Notes: a model not told the origin generated them from the letters alone. 64,000 nucleotides of DNA from Bog-473 sp963719485 (GCA_963719485.1 OY970387.1:2356001-2420000), one strand, 5' to 3'. Positions 7,319-15,215 are shown, counted from the stretch's first letter. Program-made: numbers and translations.

Positions 7319-9153
7319 CGAGGGGGGCACTGCGGAGCCCCCTCCCGTGGTTGGGCGGCCTCATCGTCGTCTATCTGGCCGTCCCGCTCGTCGCCTTCGC
7401 TCTCCGCTTTCTGGCGTCTCCACGCCGGGGCTTCTCCGTGCCCGGGCTGTTCCCGGCTCTCTTCGTGTCGCTCGAGAGCGCCACGATCTCGCTGGCACTC
7501 ATCACGCTCCTCGGCGTCCCACTGGCCTACGTCCTGGCCCGTTCTCCCGGCCGGCTGGCCTCCGTGGTCGGGCTCGTCGTGCTCCTCCCCCTGGCCCTGC
7601 CTCCCTTGATGAGTGGGATCCTGCTGATCTACCTCGTTGGGCCCTACACGTTCCTCGGCCAGCTGTTCGGCGGGCGCTTGACCAATTCGCTGACGGGCAT
7701 CGTCCTCGCGCAGACGTTCTGCGCCGCTCCCTTCCTCATCGTGGCCGCCCGGTCGGCGTTCGGGACCATCGACCCGGCCACGCTCGACATGGCCGCCACG
7801 CTGGGTCACTCCGAGCTCTCCCGCTTCCGTCGCGTGGCAATCCCGCTGGCCGCACCCGGAATCCGCGCCGGCATGGTGCTGGCGTGGTTGCGCGCCTTCG
7901 GTGAGTACGGGGCGGTCATCATCCTCGCGTACCACCCCTTCTCTTTGCCGGTGTACACCTACAACCAGTTCAGCGGGATCGGCTTGCCCACCACCCTGGC
8001 TCCGACGGCCCTGGCTCTCGCCGTCGCCGCCATCGTGGTCGTGCTCGGCCGCATCACGCCACGAAACCGCACGGCTCGCCCCGCGCTCGTGCCCGCACCA
8101 GACCCTCCTGCCGCCGCCACGCCCGCACCGGTCACCTTCGACATCGACTACCGGGTCGGGACGTTCCACCTGGTCGTGTCGCACCGGTCCGGCGGAAGCA
8201 GCCTGGCGATTCTCGGTCCCTCGGGGTCGGGCAAGTCCGCTCTCCTGCGGAGCCTGGCGGGACTCAACGGCTCGACCCCCGGTCCGGTCTGGTACGGCGG
8301 GCGATCGGTGGAACGCATCGCCGTCGAGTCCCGACAGGTGGGCTACGTGGCCCAGGGGTTCTCGCTCTACCCGCATCTCACCGTGTGGCAACACCTGCTC
8401 TTTGCCGAGGGCGCCACGCCGGCCAGGGCGGCGTACTGGCTCGAGCACCTCCACCTCGACGGGCTGCAGGACCGCTACCCGGACCAGATCTCCGGTGGCC
8501 AGCGCCAGCGGGTCGCCCTGGCGCAGGCCCTGTGCCGGTCGCCGGAGCTCCTGCTCCTGGACGAGCCCTTCTCCGCCCTCGACGCGCCCGTCCGACGGGA
8601 GCTACGACGGGAGCTCCGCCGGCTGCAGCACGACACCGGTCTGGCCACGGTGCTGGTGACCCATGATCCCGAGGAGGCGGCGTTCCTGGCTGACGAGATC
8701 ATCGTCATCTCGGACGGGCATGCGCTGCAGTCAGGGTCCACGAGGGATCTCTTCACCCGTCCCTCGTCACCCGAGGTGGCACGTCTCCTCGGCGTCGCCA
8801 ACCTGCATCGGGCGGTGGTCGATTCCGACGGGTGGATCGACGCTGAAGGGGTCAGGATCGCCGCGTCGACGGGCGAGCTGGCGCCGGCCACGCCCGTGCT
8901 GTGGAGCATCAGGCCCGAGCGCGTCGTCCTCCTCGACACGGGCGGACTCGCGGGGTCCTTCACTGACATCGCCGACGTCGGCACCGCGGTCGACCTGTAC
9001 ATCTCCATCTCCAATGGGCTCGAGATCCACGCTCGCACCACCGAAAGAGGCGATTTCGAGGTCGGCGGCCCCTGTCGGCTCGGGCTGCCGAACGAGGCAA
9101 TCAGTGTCTGGCCATACGAGCAGTCACAGTTGGACTTGGTCGACCGAGGTTGA
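7315..9153 (+). CDS. Fused molybdate/tungstate ABC transporter permease-ATPase (ModB-ModC)
   Basis: One 612-residue chain holds both the membrane and ATPase subunits. Residues about 1-245 are a ModB/WtpB-like permease with roughly six hydrophobic segments and an EAA-type loop (ATLGHSELSRFRRVAIPLAAPG). After a Pro/Ala-rich linker, residues about 275-500 are an ATPase with Walker A GPSGSGKS (301-308), signature SGGQRQRV (393-400), Walker B LLLLDEPFSALD and the H-loop VTHD. The C-terminus (about 510-612) resembles the regulatory TOBE region of ModC. The frame is continuous with no stop or restart at the junction. ATG 7315 overlaps the stop of the binding-protein gene. In most bacteria modB and modC are separate genes. 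Confidence 0.88.
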   Translation: MTRGALRSPLPWLGGLIVVYLAVPLVAFALRFLASPRRGFSVPGLFPALFVSLESATISLALITLLGVPLAYVLARSPGRLASVVGLVVLLPLALPPLMSGILLIYLVGPYTFLGQLFGGRLTNSLTGIVLAQTFCAAPFLIVAARSAFGTIDPATLDMAATLGHSELSRFRRVAIPLAAPGIRAGMVLAWLRAFGEYGAVIILAYHPFSLPVYTYNQFSGIGLPTTLAPTALALAVAAIVVVLGRITPRNRTARPALVPAPDPPAAATPAPVTFDIDYRVGTFHLVVSHRSGGSSLAILGPSGSGKSALLRSLAGLNGSTPGPVWYGGRSVERIAVESRQVGYVAQGFSLYPHLTVWQHLLFAEGATPARAAYWLEHLHLDGLQDRYPDQISGGQRQRVALAQALCRSPELLLLDEPFSALDAPVRRELRRELRRLQHDTGLATVLVTHDPEEAAFLADEIIVISDGHALQSGSTRDLFTRPSSPEVARLLGVANLHRAVVDSDGWIDAEGVRIAASTGELAPATPVLWSIRPERVVLLDTGGLAGSFTDIADVGTAVDLYISISNGLEIHARTTERGDFEVGGPCRLGLPNEAISVWPYEQSQLDLVDRG

Positions 9154-9167
9154 CCCCAGCGTTTCGA

Positions 9168-9569
9168 TCAGGACTCCGGGGAGACCTCGATCCCCACATT
9201 CGTTGCCTTGACGACGGCGTCGGCGATCATCCCCGGCTCCAGCTCCAGCTCGTCAGCTGCCTCTCGGGTGATGAGCGCCACGATGCGGTGGGGACCCGAC
9301 TGCACCTCAACCTGGGCCGCCACGCCGTCCTTGGTCACCCGGGTCACGATCCCTCGGAAGCGATTGCGCGCCGACTGGCCGCGCGGCCGGTCGCGGGCCT
9401 GCTCACCGGCGAGCTCGACGGCCAACCGGGCAAGGTCCGCCCCGTCCACGAAGCGCCTGCCGCCTGACGCCTGCGTCGCCTTCACCCGGCCCCCGTCGGC
9501 CCAGCGGCGCACGGTGTCGGTGCTCACCCCCAGCAACTCCGCCGCTTGGCCGATCCTGTACTGGGGCAC
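9168..9569 (-). CDS. Helix-turn-helix regulator with TOBE-like molybdate-binding domain
   Basis: The 133-residue product begins with an excisionase/MerR-like DNA-binding segment (YRIGQAAELLGVSTDTVRRWADGGRV, residues about 4-29). It ends with a Mop/TOBE-like beta-barrel (NRFRGIVTRVTKDGVAAQVEVQSGPHRIVALITREAADELELEPGM). That pairing is typical of actinobacterial molybdate-responsive regulators. I chose GTG 9569 because the family usually starts just before YRIG, and because a TACCTT hexamer lies 5 bases upstream; the frame itself extends to 9614. It is convergent with the transporter genes it probably controls. Binding of molybdate is inferred from the domain, not shown. Confidence 0.8.
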   Translation of the reverse strand: MPQYRIGQAAELLGVSTDTVRRWADGGRVKATQASGGRRFVDGADLARLAVELAGEQARDRPRGQSARNRFRGIVTRVTKDGVAAQVEVQSGPHRIVALITREAADELELEPGMIADAVVKATNVGIEVSPES

Positions 9570-9574
9570 GTCAC

Positions 9575-9580
9575 AAGGTA
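9575..9580 (-). promoter_or_regulatory. Candidate -10 element of the TOBE regulator gene
   Basis: TACCTT on the minus strand ends 5 bases before the GTG at 9569 and helps choose that start; the pattern fits a leaderless transcript. Confidence 0.35.
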
Positions 9581-9636
9581 GCAAGGGCGATTCGCCGGAC
9601 GTCGGAGGCCGCACGGGACGTCCGGGTCACTCGGCG

Positions 9637-10296
9637 TCACGGCCGCGTGTCGGGCTCCACCTTCGCTTGCTCTTCGGCCAACCAGCCCGGCGCGTGGCGG
9701 GCTGCCCAGGCCCGGGTGACCCAGCCCCTGATCATGGAGCGCAGCGATTCCGGGTTGGCCAGGGCGAAGAGGACGTGGCCGGCGACCACGATGAAGATCG
9801 CGAAGGCGAACACGTCATGGACGAACGTGGCACCTGTGCGCCAACCGAGCGGGAAGAACCGGAACCACTTGAGCACGATGCCCGTGGCGAGCATCACCAC
9901 GATGGCCGCGCCAACGAAGATGGCGTTGAGCTTCTGGCCGGGATTGAACTTGTCAACGACTTGGGGAGCCTTCCGCCCGAGGGCCTTCAGCCAGGTCACC
10001 TCGTCCCTCGTCCAGACGTTGATCCGGCGAAGGTCACGGCGGAACCGGGCTCCCCAAGGGCCCATGAGAGCGATGAGGAGCGGCACCGGCAGCGCGATGC
10101 CCGCCCACAGGTGGATCTCCTCCACCAGGGCTCGGCGCCCGACCACACCGGCAATCGAGCCGAAGTACAGCGGCAGCGCCGTCAACATCAGGATGCCGAA
10201 CAGCACTGCGTTGGCCCAGTGCGCGGCGCGTTGCACCGGGTCGAACCGAATGATCCGTTCCGTTGCTCGTGGACGAGCTGCGACAGCCGGCGTCAA
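9637..10296 (-). CDS. Cytochrome b561/formate-dehydrogenase-gamma-like membrane protein
   Basis: The 219-residue product is a four-helix b-type cytochrome. It has RFDPVQRAAHWANAVLFGILMLTALPLYFG near the N-terminus (histidine in helix 1), EEIHLWAGIALPVPLLIAL, NAIFVGAAIVVMLATGIVLKWF and FVHDVFAFAIFIVVAGHVLFALANP; the histidines in these helices are the expected haem ligands. The preferred start is TTG 10296, which overlaps the stop of the upstream gene (TTGA) and has GGAGGGG a few bases upstream; the longer frame reads antisense-like low-complexity sequence. It would pass electrons between the exported molybdoenzyme encoded just upstream and the quinone pool. Confidence 0.85.
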   Translation of the reverse strand: MTPAVAARPRATERIIRFDPVQRAAHWANAVLFGILMLTALPLYFGSIAGVVGRRALVEEIHLWAGIALPVPLLIALMGPWGARFRRDLRRINVWTRDEVTWLKALGRKAPQVVDKFNPGQKLNAIFVGAAIVVMLATGIVLKWFRFFPLGWRTGATFVHDVFAFAIFIVVAGHVLFALANPESLRSMIRGWVTRAWAARHAPGWLAEEQAKVEPDTRP

Positions 10297-11027
10297 TCCG
10301 CCCCTCCGGTCAGAGCCGGGTCGGTCGCACCGGTCGATCCATCGATCCATCCGTTGAGGGGGTAGCCGTTGTTCTCCCAGAACCCGGGGACCACTTGGTC
10401 CATGACCCTGATGGCCGACAGCCACTTCAGCGACTTGTATCCGAACATGGGAGCGACGTAGAGCCGCACGGGTCCCCCGTGCTCGGTGGTGACGGGAGCG
10501 CCGAGCATGCGGTAGGCGACGATGACGTCGGGCAGACGCGCCTGATCGAGCGTCAGGCTCTCGGTGTCGGCGCCGTCGTAGGACTCGAAGCTCAGCGCGA
10601 TCGCTTTGTTCTGCACGCCGACGTCGTCGAGGATCTCCGAGAGCCGTACACCTTCCCAATGGACCGTGGGAACAGACCAGCCGGTGACACAGTGGAAGTC
10701 CTTCACGAATGTCGTGCGTGGCATCGACTCGAGATCGTCGATCGTGTATGTCCGGGGTCGGTCGACGAGTCCCGTGACCTCGAGTCTGTACTCAGAACGC
10801 GGGATGACCGGGTACGTCCCGGAGATCGAGTAGATGCGAAAGTGGTCCCCAAAGGGAAGCAAACCCCCGAGTCCCGACCCGGCCAAGTTGCCAAGGACGT
10901 TCTGCACCTTGCCGCCGAACACGATGCCGGCAGCGCCCAGACCCACGAGACCGAGGAAGACCCGACGTCCGACCGCGACCCGCGGCTGGACCATGTGGCG
11001 ACTCGTTCCGGTGGGCTTGGCTGACAC
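10293..11027 (-). CDS. Tat-exported sulfite-oxidase-like molybdopterin oxidoreductase
   Basis: The 244-residue product starts with a twin-arginine signal (VAVGRRVFLGLVGLGAAG, residues about 16-33), so it should be exported folded with its cofactor. The SUOX-type domain follows: DFHCVTGWSVPTVHWEGV carries the molybdenum-ligating cysteine, then the VTTEHGGPVRLYVAPMFGYKSLKW and GFWENNGYP motifs. GTG 11027 is chosen because a TAGGCT hexamer lies 7 bases upstream and the signal peptide then has normal length. Translation is coupled to a b-type cytochrome gene downstream (4-base overlap). The arrangement recalls MsrP/MsrQ, but the membrane partner is of the cytochrome b561 type. Substrate unknown. 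Confidence 0.88.
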   Translation of the reverse strand: MSAKPTGTSRHMVQPRVAVGRRVFLGLVGLGAAGIVFGGKVQNVLGNLAGSGLGGLLPFGDHFRIYSISGTYPVIPRSEYRLEVTGLVDRPRTYTIDDLESMPRTTFVKDFHCVTGWSVPTVHWEGVRLSEILDDVGVQNKAIALSFESYDGADTESLTLDQARLPDVIVAYRMLGAPVTTEHGGPVRLYVAPMFGYKSLKWLSAIRVMDQVVPGFWENNGYPLNGWIDGSTGATDPALTGGAD

Positions 11028-11034
11028 GGACGCC

Positions 11035-11040
11035 AGCCTA
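11035..11040 (-). promoter_or_regulatory. Candidate -10 element of the exported molybdoenzyme operon
   Basis: TAGGCT on the minus strand, 7 bases before GTG 11027; no ribosome binding site follows, as expected for leaderless mRNA. Confidence 0.4.
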
Positions 11041-11194
11041 CGGGCGCAGTGGTCCGCTGCGGCAGCGCCACCTGCGCGCAATCTCTGTCGACGGGCCGAC
11101 CGTACTGCAGGAGATGGTTGGCCCTCCGGGATCTACCATCGGTTGGCGCAGCCATGACGTCAGCGCGGTCCTCTTCTGGAGAATGGAGCCAACG

Positions 11195-11398
11195 ATGTGG
11201 GTACGAGCGGGCATCGGGATCGTGCTCTGTGCGGTCGGCACGGTCTGGATACTCCAAGGAACCAAAGTCATTCAAGGCATGGGAATGAGCGGCCAAGGCA
11301 AATGGGCGGTCATTGGATCAGTTGCGGTCGTGGCGGGCTTGGCGTGTTTTGCCTGGGCTGCCCGGCATCACCGCAGGGGCACCACCGAATCGAGCTGA
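11195..11398 (+). CDS. Small two-helix membrane protein
   Basis: This is a 67-residue protein with two hydrophobic segments, residues about 2-20 (WVRAGIGIVLCAVGTVWILQ) and 32-51, a glycine-containing loop between (GTKVIQGMGMSGQGKWA) and a basic tail. Small proteins of this layout, with the QGxxxIxGMGMSG loop, are common and uncharacterised in actinobacteria. ATG 11195 has GGAG 7 bases upstream; an earlier in-frame ATG (11183) is too close to any Shine-Dalgarno sequence. It lies alone between the molybdoenzyme operon and a Ddn-like gene. No function can be given. Confidence 0.7.
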   Translation: MWVRAGIGIVLCAVGTVWILQGTKVIQGMGMSGQGKWAVIGSVAVVAGLACFAWAARHHRRGTTESS

Positions 11399-11433
11399 AC
11401 GTCCTGGCGCGCCACGAGGCGGGCGGCGCCGGG

Positions 11434-11439
11434 TAGGTT
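11434..11439 (+). promoter_or_regulatory. Candidate -10 element of the Ddn-like gene
   Basis: TAGGTT lies 6 bases before ATG 11446 with no Shine-Dalgarno sequence; fits a leaderless mRNA. Confidence 0.4.
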
Positions 11440-11445
11440 CGAGGC

Positions 11446-11865
11446 ATGACCGACATGACTGATTTCAACCGCACGGTGATCGACGAATTCCGGGCCAACC
11501 ACGGCGTCGTGGGCGGCGGCTTCGCCGGCGCCACCATGGTTCTGCTGACCACGACCGGTGCCAAGTCGGGAAACACGCGCGTGAACCCGCTCGTCGCGCT
11601 CCTCGATGATGGCACCCTGTACGTCGTGGCCTCCAAGGGGGGAGCGCCCACCAACCCCGACTGGTACCACAACCTCCTCGCCAACCCCGAGGTCGAGGTG
11701 GAATTCGGCGACGAGCGCTTCAAGGCAACCGCCGTGCCCATCGTCTCGGGACCGGAGCGGGACCGCCTCTACGCGGCGCAGGTGGCGGTGCAGCCGGGCT
11801 TCGCCGACTACGAGAAGGCGACGACCCGGGTCATTCCGATCGTGGAGCTCCGCCGCCGGCCCTGA
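11446..11865 (+). CDS. Ddn-family F420-dependent nitroreductase-like protein
   Basis: The 139-residue product matches the deazaflavin-dependent nitroreductase (Ddn/FQR) family of split-barrel enzymes. Visible marks are the TTTGAKSGNTRVNPL motif (residues about 36-50), which contacts F420 in Ddn, then the SKGGAPTNPDWYHNLLANP signature (about 65-83) and the closing RVIPIVEL. Members reduce quinones or other substrates with F420H2. F420 use is supported by the cofC/fbiD-like gene at 15709-16329. Length is typical. The substrate cannot be named. Confidence 0.88.
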   Translation: MTDMTDFNRTVIDEFRANHGVVGGGFAGATMVLLTTTGAKSGNTRVNPLVALLDDGTLYVVASKGGAPTNPDWYHNLLANPEVEVEFGDERFKATAVPIVSGPERDRLYAAQVAVQPGFADYEKATTRVIPIVELRRRP

Positions 11866-14699
11866 CCCGCTGGCCGACCGTTCACCACCGCCAGTGCGTC
11901 GGGGTGACGGGAGGCCGCATGCTCGGGATCCACGGGATCGGGAGGGACAAGGCCGACTACTATCTCTCCGACCTCGCCCGCGAGCTCCCGGTGTCCGGGC
12001 CGGGTCGCTGGGCCGGGACAGCCGCCGCCGGGCTCGGGCTGGCCGGACCTGTCGATCCCGATGGCTTCCGGCGGCTTCTCGAGGGCCGTCATCCGCTGAC
12101 CGGGGCGGGCCTCGGCTCCGGACGGACGACGGTCGCCGCCTTCGACCTGACGTTCAGCGCGCCCAAATCGGCCAGCGTGCTGTTCGCACTGGGCGGTGCG
12201 GACGTGGCGCGCGCGGTCGTCGTGGCCCACGCCGAGGCCGTCGAGGGGTCGCTGTCGTATCTCGAACGGCACGGCATCACGGCGATCAGGGGTTCTGGTC
12301 CGGCCCGTGCGGTGCTCCCGACTTCTGGCGCCGTGACTGCCGTGTTCACCCACGGGGTCAACCGCAACGCTGACCCGCACGTCCACAGTCACGTCGTGCT
12401 GGCGAACCTGGTGCACGGCGCCGACGGCCGCTGGGGTGCCCTCGACCGGAGGGGGATCGACGCGCATCGCGCGGCCGCATCGGCGGTCTACGACGCACAC
12501 CTGCGTTCCGGGTTGGCGTCGACGCTGAGGGTCCGATGGGACGGCGCGCCCGGGCGCACCGCGGAGGTCGTCGGCGTGCCGCCCGAGCTGCTCGGCGAAT
12601 TCTCGACCCGGGGCGCGGACATCCGCCGCCACATGTACGAGGCCCGCGCGCACTCGGCCCGAGGCGCCCGCGTCGCCTGGGCCGTCACCCGTCCGGCCAA
12701 GGCGCCCGCGGCCCCGTTCGCCGACCTCGCGGCCCGCTGGCAGCTCCGGGCCGCGGCCCTGGGCCTCCCCCTCGAGCCCGAGTTCCGGAGCGGGAGGGCG
12801 GGGCCAACCGGGCGTTCGTTTCTCGACGAGCACCGCTTCGCCGGTGTGCTGTCGCTCACCCCGCACGGCGGGGCGCGGCGGCGCGATGTCGTGGCAGCGC
12901 TCGGTGCGGCGGCCCGCGACGGCGTCAGTGCCCCTGCCGCCGAGCGCCTTGTCGCCCAGTGGGTGGCACCGGGGCCGATCGGGGTGGCAGAGCCGCTCCA
13001 ACCGCGCCGCACGGTCGGTCCGGCGAACCATCATCTGCGCGTCCTCGGGCCCCGCCCGGTCGACCCCGACGACCACGCGGTGTGGAGGGGAGCCGCCCGC
13101 GCCATCGACGCCTATCGGGACCGGTGGGGCGTGAACCACGCCACAGAACCGCTCGGCCCGCCGGCGAGCGTCGCCTCGCTGCCCGCCGGCCGCCTGGCCG
13201 ATCACGTCCGCACCGAGCGGCAGCTGGCCGCGGCGCGGGCGCGGCTCGGATGGCGCGAGCCCCTGACTGCGGAGCGCGGGCTCGGACGTTGAGTCAGCGG
13301 CCCCGGTCGGCGGGTCCGGGGCGGGCGAGCTCGCGCGCCGGGGGAGAAGCTCGCGCCACGGTGAGCGCTCGTGGGCCGGCGTGAGCGCGATCTCCTCGAC
13401 CACCTTGTCGGGGCCGAGGACGAGCGCGCCGCCGGGCCTGCCGTGGGCCACGGCGTCCACCGGGAGCCCGGGTCGGCGCGAGGTCCCGACGGACGTGGAG
13501 GGGCGGACACGGCCCCAGCGGTCCGCGGAGCGGTTGACCGTCAACGCGGGCACCTCCCGGTCGCCCGCCAGAGCGCTGATGTCGCGCAGCGTCGTCGTGT
13601 CAGCGATCCCCCGCAGGACCACGGTCGTCCCGAAGAGCGAGAGGAACCCGTCAGCCGCCGGCCCCCACCGGGTGCGGGCCTGGGAGAGGTCCTGCAGGCA
13701 GGCGAGGACGAGGAGCCCCTGCCCCGCCCCCTCGCTGACCATGGCGGGCAGATCGGGAATCGGGGCGATGTTGGCGACTTCGTCGAGCGCGAGGAGCGTC
13801 GGTGGGCCGGCGCTCCCGTCGCGTGACCGCGTGTACACGGCATCGCGCACGTCCCCGACCATGGCGACGACGAGTGGAGCGAATTGGCGTTGTCGCCGGC
13901 CGCTCGAGCAGAGGTAGAGCGTGTTGGGCCCAGCGCAGAACTCGTCGAAGTCCAGGGGTGCCGCCCGGGTCGATGCGAGGGCGGCCTCCGTGCGGTAGGC
14001 GCTCAACACGCCGGATGCCGTTGACCAGATCCCTGACTGCTCACGGGAATCCGTGGCGACGATTCCGGCGAGCAGGTCGGTCGCCGGAGCGTCGCCACCG
14101 GCGTTCGAGTCGAGGATTTCGAGGGCCGGAGCCCCATTGTGGCGATCGATCCACTGCAGGACGTCCCGCATGGGGAGCTCCTCCGTCGCGGCGGCATGGA
14201 GCAGGGTCGAGAGCAGCGCGCCAGCACGTTCGGTCCAGTGATGCTCGCCGGCGCGCTGCCCGCCGAGCCGGCTGGCGCCGACCATCGCGTCGGCCGTCAC
14301 GACTGCCGCATCCCAATCACCAGCAGTCGACAACGGCGACCAACCGACGCGCTCGACGCCCGGTGGGCATTCCACCTCGCCGCTCGGGTCGTAGAGGAAC
14401 GACCAACCTTCGACGCTCCGCGACGGTGCAGTCGCCCGCATGACGTCGGGCTTGGTCGAGGTCGAGACGACCGGTCCGTCCGAGAGCAAAATATTGGGTA
14501 TGACCAGGGAAGATGTCTTCCCGGCCCGCGGCGGTCCCAGCACCAGTGTCGAGCACTGCGGGCCGGCCCACCTCCATCCGTGGGCGCCTTCACCAACATA
14601 GATGCTGTGGCGCGCCAAACGGTGGACCTCGCGCAGTGCTGCACTCGAAATCAGGCACGAATCAGCGTTGTCGACATGCGTATGAGCGTTGTGTTCCAC
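11808..14699 (-). CDS. VirD4/TraG-type coupling protein (reading frame continues antisense through the relaxase gene)
   Basis: The recognisable part spans about 13300-14640. It shows Walker A LGPPRAGKTSSLVIPNIL, a GPVVSTSTKPDVM strand, GWSPLS, HHWTERAGALLSTLLHAA, Walker B TLLALDEVANIAPIPDLPAMVSEGAGQG and the LQDLSQARTRWG helix, as in type IV coupling ATPases that feed relaxase-DNA to a secretion channel. The N-terminal membrane helices of canonical VirD4 are missing. The frame then has no stop codon until 11808, so about 490 further residues would be encoded antisense to the relaxase. This tail is Arg/Gly/Pro-rich and probably not a real domain; a lost stop or a frameshift is possible. The start is uncertain: GTG 14699 is used, TTG 14774 is the longest option. 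Confidence 0.65.
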   Translation of the reverse strand: MEHNAHTHVDNADSCLISSAALREVHRLARHSIYVGEGAHGWRWAGPQCSTLVLGPPRAGKTSSLVIPNILLSDGPVVSTSTKPDVMRATAPSRSVEGWSFLYDPSGEVECPPGVERVGWSPLSTAGDWDAAVVTADAMVGASRLGGQRAGEHHWTERAGALLSTLLHAAATEELPMRDVLQWIDRHNGAPALEILDSNAGGDAPATDLLAGIVATDSREQSGIWSTASGVLSAYRTEAALASTRAAPLDFDEFCAGPNTLYLCSSGRRQRQFAPLVVAMVGDVRDAVYTRSRDGSAGPPTLLALDEVANIAPIPDLPAMVSEGAGQGLLVLACLQDLSQARTRWGPAADGFLSLFGTTVVLRGIADTTTLRDISALAGDREVPALTVNRSADRWGRVRPSTSVGTSRRPGLPVDAVAHGRPGGALVLGPDKVVEEIALTPAHERSPWRELLPRRASSPAPDPPTGAADSTSEPALRSQGLAPSEPRPRRGQLPLGADVIGQAAGGQRGDARRRAERFCGVVHAPPVPIGVDGAGGSPPHRVVVGVDRAGPEDAQMMVRRTDRAARLERLCHPDRPRCHPLGDKALGGRGTDAVAGRRTERCHDIAPPRPAVRGERQHTGEAVLVEKRTPGWPRPPAPELGLEGEAQGRGPELPAGREVGERGRGRLGRTGDGPGDAGASGRVRAGLVHVAADVRAPGREFAEQLGRHADDLRGAPGRAVPSDPQRRRQPGTQVCVVDRRCGRAMRVDPPPVEGTPAAVGAVHQVRQHDVTVDVRVSVAVDPVGEHGSHGARSREHRTGRTRTPDRRDAVPFEIRQRPLDGLGVGHDDRARHVRTAQCEQHAGRFGRAERQVEGGDRRPSGAEARPGQRMTALEKPPEAIGIDRSGQPEPGGGCPGPATRPGHRELAGEVGEIVVGLVPPDPVDPEHAASRHPDALAVVNGRPAGQGRRRSSTIGMTRVVAFS
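11919..13292 (+). CDS. MobF/TrwC-family relaxase (relaxase domain only)
   Basis: The 457-residue product has the TrwC-like relaxase layout: an N-terminal double tyrosine (Y14-Y15, DYYLS), the FDLTFSAPKSASVLFAL segment (about 75-91) and the metal-binding histidine cluster H154, H156, H158 in NRNADPHVHSHVVLANLVHG. Such enzymes nick oriT and stay covalently bound to the DNA strand. The C-terminal helicase domain of full TraI/TrwC proteins is absent; the last 150 residues are Ala/Arg-rich with no recognised motif. ATG 11919 has GGGAGG 5 bases upstream; GTG 11904 is also possible. The whole gene lies antisense to the extended reading frame of the coupling protein that follows. No type IV secretion genes are nearby. 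Confidence 0.82.
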   Translation: MLGIHGIGRDKADYYLSDLARELPVSGPGRWAGTAAAGLGLAGPVDPDGFRRLLEGRHPLTGAGLGSGRTTVAAFDLTFSAPKSASVLFALGGADVARAVVVAHAEAVEGSLSYLERHGITAIRGSGPARAVLPTSGAVTAVFTHGVNRNADPHVHSHVVLANLVHGADGRWGALDRRGIDAHRAAASAVYDAHLRSGLASTLRVRWDGAPGRTAEVVGVPPELLGEFSTRGADIRRHMYEARAHSARGARVAWAVTRPAKAPAAPFADLAARWQLRAAALGLPLEPEFRSGRAGPTGRSFLDEHRFAGVLSLTPHGGARRRDVVAALGAAARDGVSAPAAERLVAQWVAPGPIGVAEPLQPRRTVGPANHHLRVLGPRPVDPDDHAVWRGAARAIDAYRDRWGVNHATEPLGPPASVASLPAGRLADHVRTERQLAAARARLGWREPLTAERGLGR

Positions 14700-15215
14700 T
14701 CCCGTGATGTTTGCGTTTGGGAACGAACAAATCCATGGGACATATCGCTCAAAGCGACGACGACGACGCCGCAAGGCCGGCGCGCTGATGCAGGATGCGA
14801 CTCATTTGCGCGTGCGGAACAGAGTGAAACGAAGGTCGTCGAAGAGTGCAAAATGACACCGCGAAGAAAGAATGCTTGACCTGAGCGTGTTCATAACAGA
14901 AGAATGGTGTCTACCCGAAGTGTGAGGGAGGGTATGACATGTGCTGCGACACAACGACGTGTAGCGCGCAAAGCGAAAATTGTCGGCTTCGTTTTCGCGT
15001 GCTCGTCGCCGCGCCGCAGTGCGTCAGCGTGACATCGCAACTCGGGGAACCAAGTCGGTCTGGCGTGATGTGGTGGTGTCGATGACACCGGCGCAGCTAC
15101 TCCAGCCGTCGCAAATGAAACCGGTGCGGCAGTGCGCATGGTGCGGGGCAGTCGACCGTGGCGTGGCGCAGGCTTCACCTCTATTCAGTGACCATGCTCC
15201 TAGGGAGGTGCACCT
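14700..15215. other. A/T-richer gap between coupling protein and H1-like gene
   Basis: About 500 bases without a convincing gene. Small open frames here look unlike proteins. Composition is clearly less G/C-rich than the flanks. It contains an inverted repeat, GCGAAAA at 14973-14979 and TTTTCGC at 14992-14998, with a 12-base loop. Beside a relaxase and coupling protein, an origin of transfer is conceivable but unproven. Confidence 0.4.

Noticed and set aside
14891..15178. 95-codon minus-strand frame in the gap before the H1-like gene
   Set aside because: No ribosome binding site, no conserved look, and composition differs from real genes around it.
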